Source of the DNA: Myxococcales bacterium
GTDB lineage: Bacteria; Myxococcota; Polyangia; Fen-1088
DNA length: 17,438 nt
Direction of reading: 5' to 3'
Assembly (NCBI GenBank): GCA_003155465.1
Contig: PMCR01000151.1
Coordinates: 195 to 17,632, forward strand
Of this stretch, positions 1 to 6,852 are shown in pieces (position 1 is the stretch's first letter; the number at the start of each line of letters is the position of its first letter). A program made the translations under genes and the position numbers. Under the pieces are notes generated by a model. That model saw nothing but the letters and a program-made list of their open reading frames with translations, made no database searches and was not told the DNA's origin.

Positions 1-1313
1 CCCGCCCAGTAGCAGCTCCCCATTCCATAGGCTTTCATCTGGGTCGCAACGCCCTGCATGAAGCCAGCGACGCCGACGTATTCAGTGACGATGGTCCGGC
101 CGTAGTAGGGGCCCAGGTGCGTCTTGAGGGCGGCCGCCGCAGCGTCAGCAGTGGTCCCGGCGCTGTCATAAATGTGAAGAGACAGCAGGCAGTCGGCCAA
201 ACGAGTGTCTTTCCCCTGTTGATTCACGTCGTTGTCATTGTAGTTCCCGGCCACCACAACTCGATTGTGGGGAACATTCGGAAACTGGGCCATCCATTGC
301 ACGGCGAGCGTAATGAACGCGGCTGGACTGAGCGCCCAGGGCTCATTCATGATGTCGAAATAGACGAGGTCGCTGGATAGATACGCATCAACCACAGCTT
401 TCCACATGGTGTAAAAGACGGTCGTGTTGGCTGGCTTTCCACCGCCGTTGCCCGCCTGGCCCCAGAACGCAACCATGACTTTCATGTTCTTGCTTATCGC
501 CGCATCGATAATGCCTTTGTAGGCGGTCCACCACGTGGGGTTGGTAACAATCGTTGCTTCATTGATCGGAATGCGAATGGCGTTCGCGCCCAGCGCGGTT
601 TGGAATCCCGAGAGAATCGCATTGGCCTTGGCCAGAACGGTGTCATAGGAGTCCGAAGTGGACAGTCCGGTCGGCTTGAGCGGCCCGGATTGGAAGTTGT
701 CGCCCGGGTCGGCCCAGTTGAAGCAATGAAAGCTCGCTGACTCCTCAGCCAAGATGCCGCCGTCGCCGATCGCGATACCGCCGGACGCTGTGGCGCCGCT
801 GGTGTTTCCACCCGTGGGTCTTGATCCACCGGCGTTCCCACCACTGGCCGTGGACCCGCCTGCCCTTCCTCCGGCAGCCGTGGTCCCGCCGCCCCCAGTG
901 GTGCCGCCAACCGCTCCCCCAGCAGCCGTCGCGCCGCCGAAGGGTTCTCCGGACGCGCCGCCCGTTGGCCTTGCGCCACCTGTGGCCATGGATCCCGCCG
1001 CGGTGGCCATGGAGCCGCCACTCGTCGCACTGCCTCCTTCTGCGCTCGTGCCGTCGGTTGAGCCAGCGGAAGGTTGGATGCCTCCTCCCGCCGCGACTGT
1101 CCCTCCTGTGGTCGCGTTCGTGGGACTGCCGCCTGTAGCGACGGTGCCCCCAGCGCTCGTGGCACCGCCACTTCCTGGCGCTCCCCCGCCTCCCGGGCTG
1201 CCACCGTTCTCCGTTCCGGAATCACTGCTTCCAGAGCATGCGCCCATGGCCAAGGCCAGTGAAAGACCCGCCAGTACCTTCATGTGAATCGAATGCTGAA
1301 AGAGGGAAGTCAT
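1..1313 (-). CDS. GH5-type glycoside hydrolase lipoprotein (partial, C-terminus missing)
   Basis: Secreted glycoside hydrolase predicted to cut beta-linked plant polysaccharides. About 437 codons are visible and the C-terminus runs off the window. The start at 1313 is chosen because AGGAGG lies 7 nt upstream (1321-1326); an in-frame ATG at 1283 is the alternative. A lipoprotein signal ends in AMGAC with Cys26. Residues about 28-185 are a Gly/Ser/Thr/Ala-rich linker. The catalytic domain begins near residue 188 (FHCFNW). DIMNEPW carries the likely acid/base E324, and IVTEYVG carries the likely nucleophile E411. The NEP motif and a later TE before a YW segment match clan GH-A, GH5 best. The linker resembles those of the pectate lyase and SGNH lipoproteins in this window. 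The substrate (cellulose, mannan or xylan) cannot be decided from the sequence. Confidence 0.85.
   Translation of the reverse strand, partial: MTSLFQHSIHMKVLAGLSLALAMGACSGSSDSGTENGGSPGGGGAPGSGGATSAGGTVATGGSPTNATTGGTVAAGGGIQPSAGSTDGTSAEGGSATSGGSMATAAGSMATGGARPTGGASGEPFGGATAAGGAVGGTTGGGGTTAAGGRAGGSTASGGNAGGSRPTGGNTSGATASGGIAIGDGGILAEESASFHCFNWADPGDNFQSGPLKPTGLSTSDSYDTVLAKANAILSGFQTALGANAIRIPINEATIVTNPTWWTAYKGIIDAAISKNMKVMVAFWGQAGNGGGKPANTTVFYTMWKAVVDAYLSSDLVYFDIMNEPWALSPAAFITLAVQWMAQFPNVPHNRVVVAGNYNDNDVNQQGKDTRLADCLLSLHIYDSAGTTADAAAAALKTHLGPYYGRTIVTEYVGVAGFMQGVATQMKAYGMGSCYWA
770..1232 (-). repeat. Low-complexity Gly/Ser/Thr/Ala tether coding region (GH5 lipoprotein)
   Basis: Coding repeat region with short degenerate units of the type GG-T/S/A-x-x-GG, between the lipid-anchored Cys26 and the catalytic domain. 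The opposite strand reads as an open Pro-rich frame, which is a by-product of GGC/GGT codons. It probably acts as a flexible extended tether holding the enzyme away from the outer membrane. Confidence 0.7.
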
Positions 1314-1320
1314 CTCGAAG

Positions 1321-1326
1321 CCTCCT
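1321..1326 (-). promoter_or_regulatory. Ribosome binding site of the GH5 lipoprotein gene
   Basis: A perfect AGGAGG on the minus strand, 7 nt before the ATG at 1313. It decides the start codon in favour of 1313 over the internal ATG at 1283. Confidence 0.7.
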
Positions 1327-1442
1327 GTCTTGAAACTGTCATGTACAAAATGTCCTGCTGACAGCAAAACCTTCTCTCGATCGATGGGCGTAACTAGGCA
1401 CGGGCGCTATGTGAAACCTGCTGCCCTAGCCGCGTGGGGAGC

Positions 1443-1461
1443 CTGCCGGCTTCGCCGGCAG
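1443..1461. other. Perfect 8-bp hairpin (CTGCCGGC/GCCGGCAG)
   Basis: CTGCCGGC, a 3-base TTC loop, then GCCGGCAG form a perfect, very GC-rich stem-loop. No T-run follows on either strand, so it is not a standard intrinsic terminator. It could be a REP-like element, a leader RNA structure or a protein site. Confidence 0.6.
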
Positions 1462-1474
1462 CACCGCGGGAGGG

Positions 1475-1501
1475 CATGGGAACCCTTGCAGAGTTCCCAT
1501 G
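1475..1501. other. Perfect 9-bp hairpin (CATGGGAAC/GTTCCCATG)
   Basis: CATGGGAAC, a 9-base spacer, then GTTCCCATG form a perfect inverted repeat 13 bases after the preceding hairpin. As DNA, two half-sites 9 bases apart could be an operator for a dimeric regulator. As RNA, the pair would make a double stem-loop in the leader of the transporter transcript. Confidence 0.55.
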
Positions 1502-1670
1502 TCAGAGCAGTAGCGCCTCAGGCAATTTCGGTTCAAACTGCCCGCTCTCTGCTGACAGACGGCGTCAGGCTGGGGCGGGTGGCTGACGAGACGAATCACC
1601 TCGCAACCTTTGCGTGCGGCCGCAATGCTGCCCTGTGAACCTCCACGCAATCAGGGTACAAACGGCACGC

Positions 1671-3617
1671 ATGCCACTGTTTCAGAAGCCCGCGTGCACG
1701 CCGGCGGAGATCGCGCGCGGACGCCCGCTCGACATCTCGCCCACTGAGGTCGCGTCGCTTGACGAAGACGAGTGGTACCGCCGGGTCTTTCGCGGCGACG
1801 AAGTGCCACAGCTCACCTTGCGCGCCGTGGTCATGGGCTCGCTGCTCGGGTTTCTGCTCGCGTTTACCAATCTGTATGTGGGCCTGAAGACCGGCTGGGG
1901 CCTGGGTGTGGCGATCACGGCCTGCATCGTTTCCTTCGCCCTGTGGAATGGCTGCTTGAAGGTCGGCCTGGCCCGCACGCCGCTGTCCATCCTCGAGAGC
2001 AACTGCCTGCAATCCACGGCTTCGGCCGCAGGGTATTCCACCGGCAGCACCATGGTTTCCGCCACGCCGGCGCTGCTCCTGCTGAGCGTGACGCCGCAGG
2101 ATCCGTCGGGCCGTCATCTGCCCTGGGCCGTGCTGGCGGGCTGGACCTTCTTCCTGGCCATGCTTGGGGTGGCCCTGGCCGTGCCCATGAAGCGCAACAT
2201 GATCAACCAGGAACGCCTGCGCTTTCCCTCGGGCATCGCTGCCGCGGTCACGCTACAGTCGCTTTTCAACCACGGCCGCGAGGCAGCGGCCAAGGCCAAG
2301 GCGCTGTTCTACGCGGCGCTGGTGGCGAGCGTGCCGCCCATTATCATGGACTTGCCTTTGCGCGCAGGCGAGACGCCCGGTACGCGCAAGGGTCTGGTTC
2401 CGGACAGTTCGCCCATCTTCAATTGGTTGCCCACGCGCGGCACAGACCCGAAAACCGGCGCTGGCTTCAGCGCCGCCGACTGGAACATCCTGCTCGAAAA
2501 CAAGCTGGTCATGATTGCCGCCGGCGCGCTGACCGGGCCCAGAATCTGCCTGTCAATGGTCGCCAGCGGTCTGCTGCTCTGCTATTGGCTCGGCCCATCC
2601 GGGCTGACCGCGGGGGCCGTACACAATCCTGCCCATGCCTGGCGCGAGATCGGCGTCTGGGTGGGTGCGCCCATGATGATCGCCGCGGGCTTGCTCAGCT
2701 TTGCCTTGCAGGGACGCACGCTGGGCCGCGCCCTGCGCGGCCTGATCACGCGCGGCGGATCCCAAGACCATGCCGCGGTTGAAGTGCCCACATCCTGGTT
2801 CGGCGCAGGCACCCTGGTGGCCACAGGGGGCGTGTTAGCCATTGGCCACTTGTACTTTGGCATTCCCTGGCACTTGGGCCTGCTGGCCGTGGCCATGACC
2901 TTCTTCCTTTCTCTAGTGGCCTGCCGGGCCACGGGTGAGTCCGACATCACGCCCATCGGCGCTCTCGGCAAGATCACTCAGCTCGTATACGGCGTGCTCA
3001 TTCCGCAGAACGCGACCGCCAATCTCATGACGGCCGGGATCACGGCCAACGCTGCAGCCTCCAGCGCAGACCTTCTGACCGATCTCAAATCGGGCTACCT
3101 GCTCGGCGCCCATCCCCGCCGGCAATTCGTGGCGCAATTCCTCGGCATCTTCGCCGGCACAGTGGCCACCATCCTCGGCTTTCGCCTGCTGGTTCCTGAC
3201 GCCACGGTCTTGACCGGGACGCCGGGCAGCCCCGCCGCATTCGCAGCCCCCTCAGCCCAGGCCTGGCTGGCCGTAGCCCGGGTCTTTCAAGGGGGGCTAC
3301 AGAACCTTCACCCGATGGCTCGCACCTGTATCTGGTGGGGCCTTGGCGCCGGTGCCCTGCTGGTCGTGGTCGAGCTTGCCCTGCCCAGGTGTCGCAAGTG
3401 GTTGCCATCGCCAACCGGCCTGGGACTGGGTTTCATCCTGCCCTTCTTCAATCCCTTCTCCATGCTCCTCGGCGCACTCGTGGCGTGGCTCTGGTCACGG
3501 CACAACTCCGCGCATGCCGACCGCTACGTGGTTCCCGTGGCCTCCGGTATCATCGCCGGCGAATCCATCGTCAGTGTCGCCATTGCGTTGGTGAAGACTC
3601 TGCTCTTGCGGCACTAG
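1671..3617 (+). CDS. OPT family oligopeptide transporter
   Basis: Polytopic inner-membrane transporter of the OPT superfamily, which imports peptides or metal chelates with protons. The protein has 648 residues, normal for bacterial OPT proteins. Most of the length is hydrophobic helices after a soluble N-terminus of about 55 residues. Diagnostic segments are NLYVGLKTGWGLGVAI near the first membrane helix, then SILESNCLQSTAS, VPMKRNMINQERLRFPSGI, and later GESDITPIGALGKITQ and QNATANLMTAGITANAA. The ATG at 1671 is chosen; a GTG at 1614 would add 19 residues, and neither has a good ribosome binding site. EspB of Myxococcus xanthus has been described as a member of this superfamily. Substrate is unknown; uptake of degradation products is only a guess from the CAZyme neighbours. 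Confidence 0.92.
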   Translation: MPLFQKPACTPAEIARGRPLDISPTEVASLDEDEWYRRVFRGDEVPQLTLRAVVMGSLLGFLLAFTNLYVGLKTGWGLGVAITACIVSFALWNGCLKVGLARTPLSILESNCLQSTASAAGYSTGSTMVSATPALLLLSVTPQDPSGRHLPWAVLAGWTFFLAMLGVALAVPMKRNMINQERLRFPSGIAAAVTLQSLFNHGREAAAKAKALFYAALVASVPPIIMDLPLRAGETPGTRKGLVPDSSPIFNWLPTRGTDPKTGAGFSAADWNILLENKLVMIAAGALTGPRICLSMVASGLLLCYWLGPSGLTAGAVHNPAHAWREIGVWVGAPMMIAAGLLSFALQGRTLGRALRGLITRGGSQDHAAVEVPTSWFGAGTLVATGGVLAIGHLYFGIPWHLGLLAVAMTFFLSLVACRATGESDITPIGALGKITQLVYGVLIPQNATANLMTAGITANAAASSADLLTDLKSGYLLGAHPRRQFVAQFLGIFAGTVATILGFRLLVPDATVLTGTPGSPAAFAAPSAQAWLAVARVFQGGLQNLHPMARTCIWWGLGAGALLVVVELALPRCRKWLPSPTGLGLGFILPFFNPFSMLLGALVAWLWSRHNSAHADRYVVPVASGIIAGESIVSVAIALVKTLLLRH

Positions 3618-3627
3618 AATAGCTTGG

Positions 3628-3648
3628 ACCATGGTGATTGACCATGGT
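3628..3648. promoter_or_regulatory. Paired palindromes ACCATGGT, candidate toxin-antitoxin operator
   Basis: Two identical 8-bp palindromes, ACCATGGT at 3628-3635 and 3641-3648, with centres 13 bases apart. They lie between the transporter stop and the antitoxin start at 3661. Phd/YefM antitoxins typically repress their own operon by binding short palindromes just upstream, so the position fits. The pair also argues for the start at 3661 rather than an upstream in-frame ATG at 3631 that lies inside the first palindrome. Binding is inferred. Confidence 0.5.
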
Positions 3649-3660
3649 ACGTTTGGATCG

Positions 3661-3900
3661 ATGGACTCCATGGCCATCTCGAAGTTCAAGGCCACGTGCC
3701 TGGCCACCCTGGAACGAGTACGCAAGACCGGACGTCCCTTGCGGGTCACCCGTTTCGGCAAACCCATCGCCGAGATCTGTCCCCCCACACCCACGCCCAC
3801 CGCGCGCAACTGGCTGGGCTCCCGGCGCCATACCGGAAGGATTTTGGGCGACATCGTCGGTCCCACGGGCGACTTGGTCGACTGGGAAGTGCGCAAGTGA
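3661..3900 (+). CDS. Phd/YefM-family antitoxin
   Basis: Predicted type II antitoxin of 79 residues. The N-terminal half, from MAISKFKATC through TGRPLRVTRFGKPIAEI (residues 4-39), is the usual Phd/YefM DNA-binding fold. The C-terminal tail (about 55-79, including GRILGDIVGP and DWEVRK) is the toxin-neutralising part. Its stop overlaps the toxin start by three bases within GTGA, so the two are probably translationally coupled. Starts at 3631 and 3670 are also in frame. 3661 is preferred because it leaves the paired palindromes outside the gene and keeps normal family length. None of the starts has a strong ribosome binding site. Confidence 0.88.
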   Translation: MDSMAISKFKATCLATLERVRKTGRPLRVTRFGKPIAEICPPTPTPTARNWLGSRRHTGRILGDIVGPTGDLVDWEVRK

Positions 3901-4292
3901 AGATCCTCCTCGACACGCATGTCTGGATCTGGAGCCATCTCGATCCTGACCGCATCGGCAAGCGGCTCGCCCAGCACATCCTGGATCCGGCGAACGAACT
4001 CTGGTTGTCGCCCATCACCCTTTGGGAGTTTCTGGTTCTGGTCGGAAAGAAGCGGCTGGCGATCGCCGAAGATCCTGCGGACTGGATCGCCGCTGCCTTG
4101 GCTGAAGCGCCCATGCACGAGGCGCCGCTCAATCACGAGGTCGCTCTGACCAGCCGGACCATCAAGGTCGGGCACGAGGATCCAGCCGACCGCTTTCTCG
4201 CCGCGACAGCCGCTGTCTACGACTTGGTGCTGGCCACTGCCGACGAGCGCCTGTTGGCTGGCAAGGGCTTCCGTACGCTTGCCAACCGGTAG
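3897..4292 (+). CDS. PIN-domain toxin, VapC-like ribonuclease
   Basis: Predicted type II toxin of 131 residues, a PIN-domain Mg-dependent RNase. The acidic residues expected of a PIN active site are present: D6 in ILLDTHVWIW, E44 in TLWEF, D95/D98 in HEDPADRFLA and D116 in ATADERLL. The LLDTHVW opening and EDPADR motif match the COG3744-type branch that pairs with Phd/YefM antitoxins. The GTG start at 3897 overlaps the antitoxin stop. All catalytic positions look intact, so the toxin is probably active. It ends 7 bases from the convergent signal peptidase gene. Confidence 0.9.
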   Translation: MKILLDTHVWIWSHLDPDRIGKRLAQHILDPANELWLSPITLWEFLVLVGKKRLAIAEDPADWIAAALAEAPMHEAPLNHEVALTSRTIKVGHEDPADRFLAATAAVYDLVLATADERLLAGKGFRTLANR

Positions 4293-4299
4293 GACACCT

Positions 4300-5223
4300 T
4301 CACTCGACCGTCTTGCCTAGCCGGGACCAGCGGAAGCCCTCCTTTGCACCGTAGGAAAACAGTACTTGCCGGGCCACGGCCTTCACGTCGGGCATAGGGA
4401 CCACACCGAACTGGCGCGAATCGACCGAGGTTCCACGGTTGTCGCCCAGGACGAAGACCTGTGCATTTGGCACCACCAGACTGAGCTTGCTGGCGGCGGC
4501 GTCCTTCTTCCAGAGAACGGTGTACGCGTCGCGATCCCCGGATTCCCGGAATGCCCAATGATCAGCCAGCAATTGATTGCGCAAGGGATCACCCAGATCC
4601 TGCACCTCGGCGCCGCGCAGTTCTCGGCCGTTCACTCGGAGAGACGTGCCGTCAATTTCAATGGCGTCCCCAGGCAAACCGACGATCCGCTTCACGTAGA
4701 TGAGGGTTCGGTTGTTGGGATAGACGAACAGGGCCACATCTCCGCGCACGAGCGGAAGGCCGCCTGGCCGGTTCACCCGCTTGTCCGCCAAAAAGAGATC
4801 CCCGGGCACGATGTTTGGCGACATGCTGGCGGTTGGCGCGCGAAAGGTTTCGAGCAGGTTGTCCCGCACGTAGGCGGTGAACGGCACCAGCACGAAGAGA
4901 TAGGCGACAAGCGCGGCCAAGGCGTAGACCAGGGGACGCTGCCAGGGGCGAAGTTCACGATCCGCCTGCCGGGCGCAGCGCCAGGCATCGCGCACCGACC
5001 AGGCGTAGATCCCTGCGCTGGCCAGCACGCCCAGGCACACAATCAGCGAAAGCCATCGCCCTGGAGCAGCCAAGGCCAACCTGGCGGTCACGACCGGCAA
5101 GACGGCGATGCCGAGCAGCACGCCCAGACCGCGCGAAAGCGGCCCGGCGTACACATGCCCGAGGCCCGGCACCAACAATCCGGCGGCCAGGGCCAACACC
5201 GGCAAACGACGCGACGTCTTCAT
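4300..5223 (-). CDS. lepB: Signal peptidase I (S26 family) with extra N-terminal membrane segments
   Basis: Membrane serine protease that removes signal peptides from secreted proteins; 307 residues. The catalytic Ser is S133 in PTASMSPNIVPGD. The general-base Lys is K178 in LIYVKRIVGLPGD. GDNRGTSVDSR (260-270) is the third conserved box. Before the catalytic domain there are about four hydrophobic segments (roughly 7-26, 32-50, 57-75 and 97-117) instead of the usual one or two. The first includes PGLGHVYAG, reminiscent of small TM2-like membrane modules. The start at 5223 is chosen because ATGA overlaps the stop of the upstream anti-sigma gene, which indicates translational coupling. It is probably one transcript with the sigma and anti-sigma genes. 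It may be a specialised paralogue rather than the housekeeping enzyme. Confidence 0.93.
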   Translation of the reverse strand: MKTSRRLPVLALAAGLLVPGLGHVYAGPLSRGLGVLLGIAVLPVVTARLALAAPGRWLSLIVCLGVLASAGIYAWSVRDAWRCARQADRELRPWQRPLVYALAALVAYLFVLVPFTAYVRDNLLETFRAPTASMSPNIVPGDLFLADKRVNRPGGLPLVRGDVALFVYPNNRTLIYVKRIVGLPGDAIEIDGTSLRVNGRELRGAEVQDLGDPLRNQLLADHWAFRESGDRDAYTVLWKKDAAASKLSLVVPNAQVFVLGDNRGTSVDSRQFGVVPMPDVKAVARQVLFSYGAKEGFRWSRLGKTVE

Positions 5224-5570
5224 GGGGCTCCTCCGAGACTGAGGCTGGGATAGAGCACGCGCAGAACAAAGCGAAACAGATTGAACAGCGAAACCAGTAC
5301 GCCCACCTGCACCAGGCCCAGTTGCACCCAACGCCGCTCGAACCAGCGCAGAGGTGCGACCTGGGCGGACTCGTCTGCTATGGCAGCCATGACACGAACC
5401 GCGAAGCCGTCAGGCACCGTCCCTGTCAGGTCGCCCTGCAGAAGCGCGTCCAGTTGACTCCAGGATTCAACCACGGCACTGCAGGCCACGCAGACCGCAG
5501 CGTGCACGTGCTCGTCGGGTCCAAGGCTTTCACCACGCGCGACCATTTCTTGCACCTGATTGCAGTCCAT
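5220..5570 (-). CDS. Zinc-finger anti-sigma factor, membrane anchored
   Basis: Predicted anti-sigma factor of 116 residues. The N-terminal domain has the HxxxCxxC zinc motif (H23, C27, C30) typical of ZAS-type anti-sigma factors. One probable membrane helix lies at about 82-104, followed by a tail of about 12 residues, so it would sense little outside the membrane by itself. The gene begins at the base after the sigma factor stop (TGAATG) and ends in ATGA overlapping the signal peptidase start. The order sigma, anti-sigma is the usual one for ECF pairs. The sequence outside the zinc motif is weakly conserved, so the call rests on motif, membrane helix and position. Confidence 0.85.
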   Translation of the reverse strand: MDCNQVQEMVARGESLGPDEHVHAAVCVACSAVVESWSQLDALLQGDLTGTVPDGFAVRVMAAIADESAQVAPLRWFERRWVQLGLVQVGVLVSLFNLFRFVLRVLYPSLSLGGAP

Positions 5571-6113
5571 TCAGCTCTCCTTGGCCAAAGCCGCGCGCAA
5601 CAACTCGCGCGCGCGGGAAACCCGAGATTTCACCGTGCCCACTGCGCAGTCCTCGACCGCTGCGACCTCTTCCAAAGACAAGCCCTCGACCCGTGTGAGC
5701 AGCAAGGCCGTGCGCAGAACTTCGGGCAATCGACCCAGGGCTTCACGCAGCCGCTGCTGTCTTTCGCTCGCAACCGCCTGCTGCAGGGGATCGGGCGCCG
5801 CATCCGCCAACCCCGGCAGTGATTCCAGCTCCCGTTCTTCGTGCCGGCGGTGCGCCCGCGCCGCCTCGTTGGCTGCCAAATTGCGCACCATCGTGAACAG
5901 CCAGGTGGAGAACTTGGCCCGACTGGGGTCGAAATCAGCCAGATGCCTGAAGGCGCGCAGAAATGCCTCTTGCGCAAGATCCTCTGCGGTCTGGCCGGAA
6001 AATCCCAGCACGCCGAGAAAGCGGAACACGCTCCGCTGATGACGCAATATCAGCAGGCGAAAGGCGTCCTTCTGCCCGGCGAGCGTCTGGCGTATGAGGA
6101 AGGAGTCCTCCAT
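5571..6113 (-). CDS. ECF-type RNA polymerase sigma-70 factor
   Basis: Alternative sigma factor of 180 residues, typical ECF length. Region 2 spans about 5-90 and includes AEDLAQEAFLRAFRHL and FSTWLFTMVRN, the core-binding and -10 recognition part. Region 4 spans about 120-175 and includes LPEVLRTALLL, GLSLEEVAAVEDCAVGTVKSR and the helix-turn-helix that reads the -35 element. No region 1 or 3 is present. A GAAGGA ribosome binding site lies 5 bases before the ATG at 6113. It abuts the anti-sigma gene, and the two form the usual regulatory pair. It lies 56 bases downstream of the GyrI-like gene and could share its transcript. Confidence 0.95.
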   Translation of the reverse strand: MEDSFLIRQTLAGQKDAFRLLILRHQRSVFRFLGVLGFSGQTAEDLAQEAFLRAFRHLADFDPSRAKFSTWLFTMVRNLAANEAARAHRRHEERELESLPGLADAAPDPLQQAVASERQQRLREALGRLPEVLRTALLLTRVEGLSLEEVAAVEDCAVGTVKSRVSRARELLRAALAKES

Positions 6114-6118
6114 CGGCG

Positions 6119-6124
6119 TCCTTC
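6119..6124 (-). promoter_or_regulatory. Ribosome binding site of the ECF sigma gene
   Basis: GAAGGA on the minus strand, 5 bases before the ATG at 6113. It fixes the sigma factor start. Confidence 0.6.
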
Positions 6125-6126
6125 TA

Positions 6127-6155
6127 CTTATACCGACGCCCGCCCGGAAGGTTCC
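6127..6155 (-). promoter_or_regulatory. Possible ECF-type promoter for the sigma operon
   Basis: On the minus strand GGAACC (6155-6150) is followed after 17 bases by TATAAG (6132-6127). GGAAC is the common -35 core for ECF sigma factors, and many autoregulate. The weak point is that transcription would begin around 6120, inside the ribosome binding site, so a downstream shift or a different -10 is possible. Confidence 0.25.
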
Positions 6156-6169
6156 CTGCCGGCTTGCTG

Positions 6170-6811
6170 CTAGCCGATAGCCTTGAGCAACACCGTCTTG
6201 AGCTTCTCGGGGACGGAGCGCCTGGGATCGCTCAGGTAGATCTCAATGTGTCCATGGCAGGCCCGCAGGCTTTCGCGGTCCAGGAGTTCTTGCATGGCCG
6301 CGAAGCTACGCGGTTCATCTGCGTAGGGCCCGACGTGCAGAATGCGGCCGCACCGCACAGCCGGGATCGTCTCCAGGAAGACTTGCCTCGCCTCGTGGCT
6401 ACCCTCCAGCTTGCCGCCCTTCTTCGCCACCACCGTGGCGGCGATCCGCTTCACCTCCTCCGGGCTCACGTCAGGCGGAACGGCGATGCGCAAGCGCCAG
6501 GTCCAGCGCTCGGGCGGCGGCATGGCCTTGGGATCGGTCCACCCAGCGGCGGACCACTGCCCTTCCAGGGCCGCCACCTTGAAGGGCGTTCCCTTGCCCG
6601 AATCCTTGCGCGCAAACTTGATTCCGTAGGCGATTCCATAGAGGGCGGCCAAGGAACGCGTGAAAGCATCGCTGGACGGAGGGCCGCTGCCATCGATGGC
6701 GAGGGCCATGCGCTCGGGCAATTCAACGATGTCTGGCTTCTGCGCAGCTTTGACAAGAATGGCCGGCGCCGACCAATCGGGCTTGGTTCGCGCCGCGACT
6801 TTCGACGACAT
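6170..6811 (-). CDS. GyrI-like small-molecule-binding domain protein
   Basis: Soluble protein of 213 residues in the GyrI-like family (PF06445 type, close to the COG4832 group). Recognisable features are TPFKVAALEGQW in the first half, EGSHEARQVFLETIP at about 137-150, RILHVGPYADEP at 156-167 and HIEIYLSDPRRSVPEKLKTV at 188-207. The last is a strong family signature. These proteins bind small hydrophobic or cationic ligands, and some are hydrolases or regulator effector domains. No DNA-binding domain is present, so it is not a full transcription factor. It lies between the pectate lyase and sigma genes on the same strand, 41 and 56 bases away. It has no clear ribosome binding site, and its link to the sigma operon is only positional. 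Confidence 0.85.
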   Translation of the reverse strand: MSSKVAARTKPDWSAPAILVKAAQKPDIVELPERMALAIDGSGPPSSDAFTRSLAALYGIAYGIKFARKDSGKGTPFKVAALEGQWSAAGWTDPKAMPPPERWTWRLRIAVPPDVSPEEVKRIAATVVAKKGGKLEGSHEARQVFLETIPAVRCGRILHVGPYADEPRSFAAMQELLDRESLRACHGHIEIYLSDPRRSVPEKLKTVLLKAIG

Positions 6812-6852
6812 GGCCGAAGGATACCCCAGTCCGTGACCGGAATGCTTCCGTC

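Larger units (their letters stand above)
1314..1670. other. Divergent intergenic region between the GH5 gene and the OPT transporter
   Basis: About 357 bases with no recognisable gene. It holds the GH5 ribosome binding site, two adjacent hairpins (1443-1461 and 1475-1501) and a 10-base direct repeat CTGCTGACAG at 1355-1364 and 1549-1558. There is also an imperfect direct repeat of about 23 bases (1523-1545 versus 1649-1671, 17 of 23 matching by eye). Promoters for both flanking genes should lie here, but no convincing -35/-10 pair was found. A GTG at 1614 in frame with the transporter would shorten this region. Confidence 0.6.

Noticed and set aside
754..1287. Long Pro-rich open frame on the plus strand opposite the GH5 linker
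   Set aside because: It is the complement of GGC/GGT-rich tether codons. The opposite frame has a signal peptide, a ribosome binding site and catalytic motifs.
1772..2782. 336-residue plus-strand frame inside the transporter gene
   Set aside because: Shadow frame with Arg/Gly/His-rich random composition; the OPT frame covers it with clear family motifs.
4366..5253. 295-residue plus-strand frame opposite the signal peptidase
   Set aside because: Shadow of a gene with intact S26 catalytic motifs.
6837..6851. Short inverted repeat CGGAA-TGC-TTCCG between the pectate lyase and GyrI-like genes as a terminator
   Set aside because: Only a 5-bp stem and no T-run on the relevant strand.
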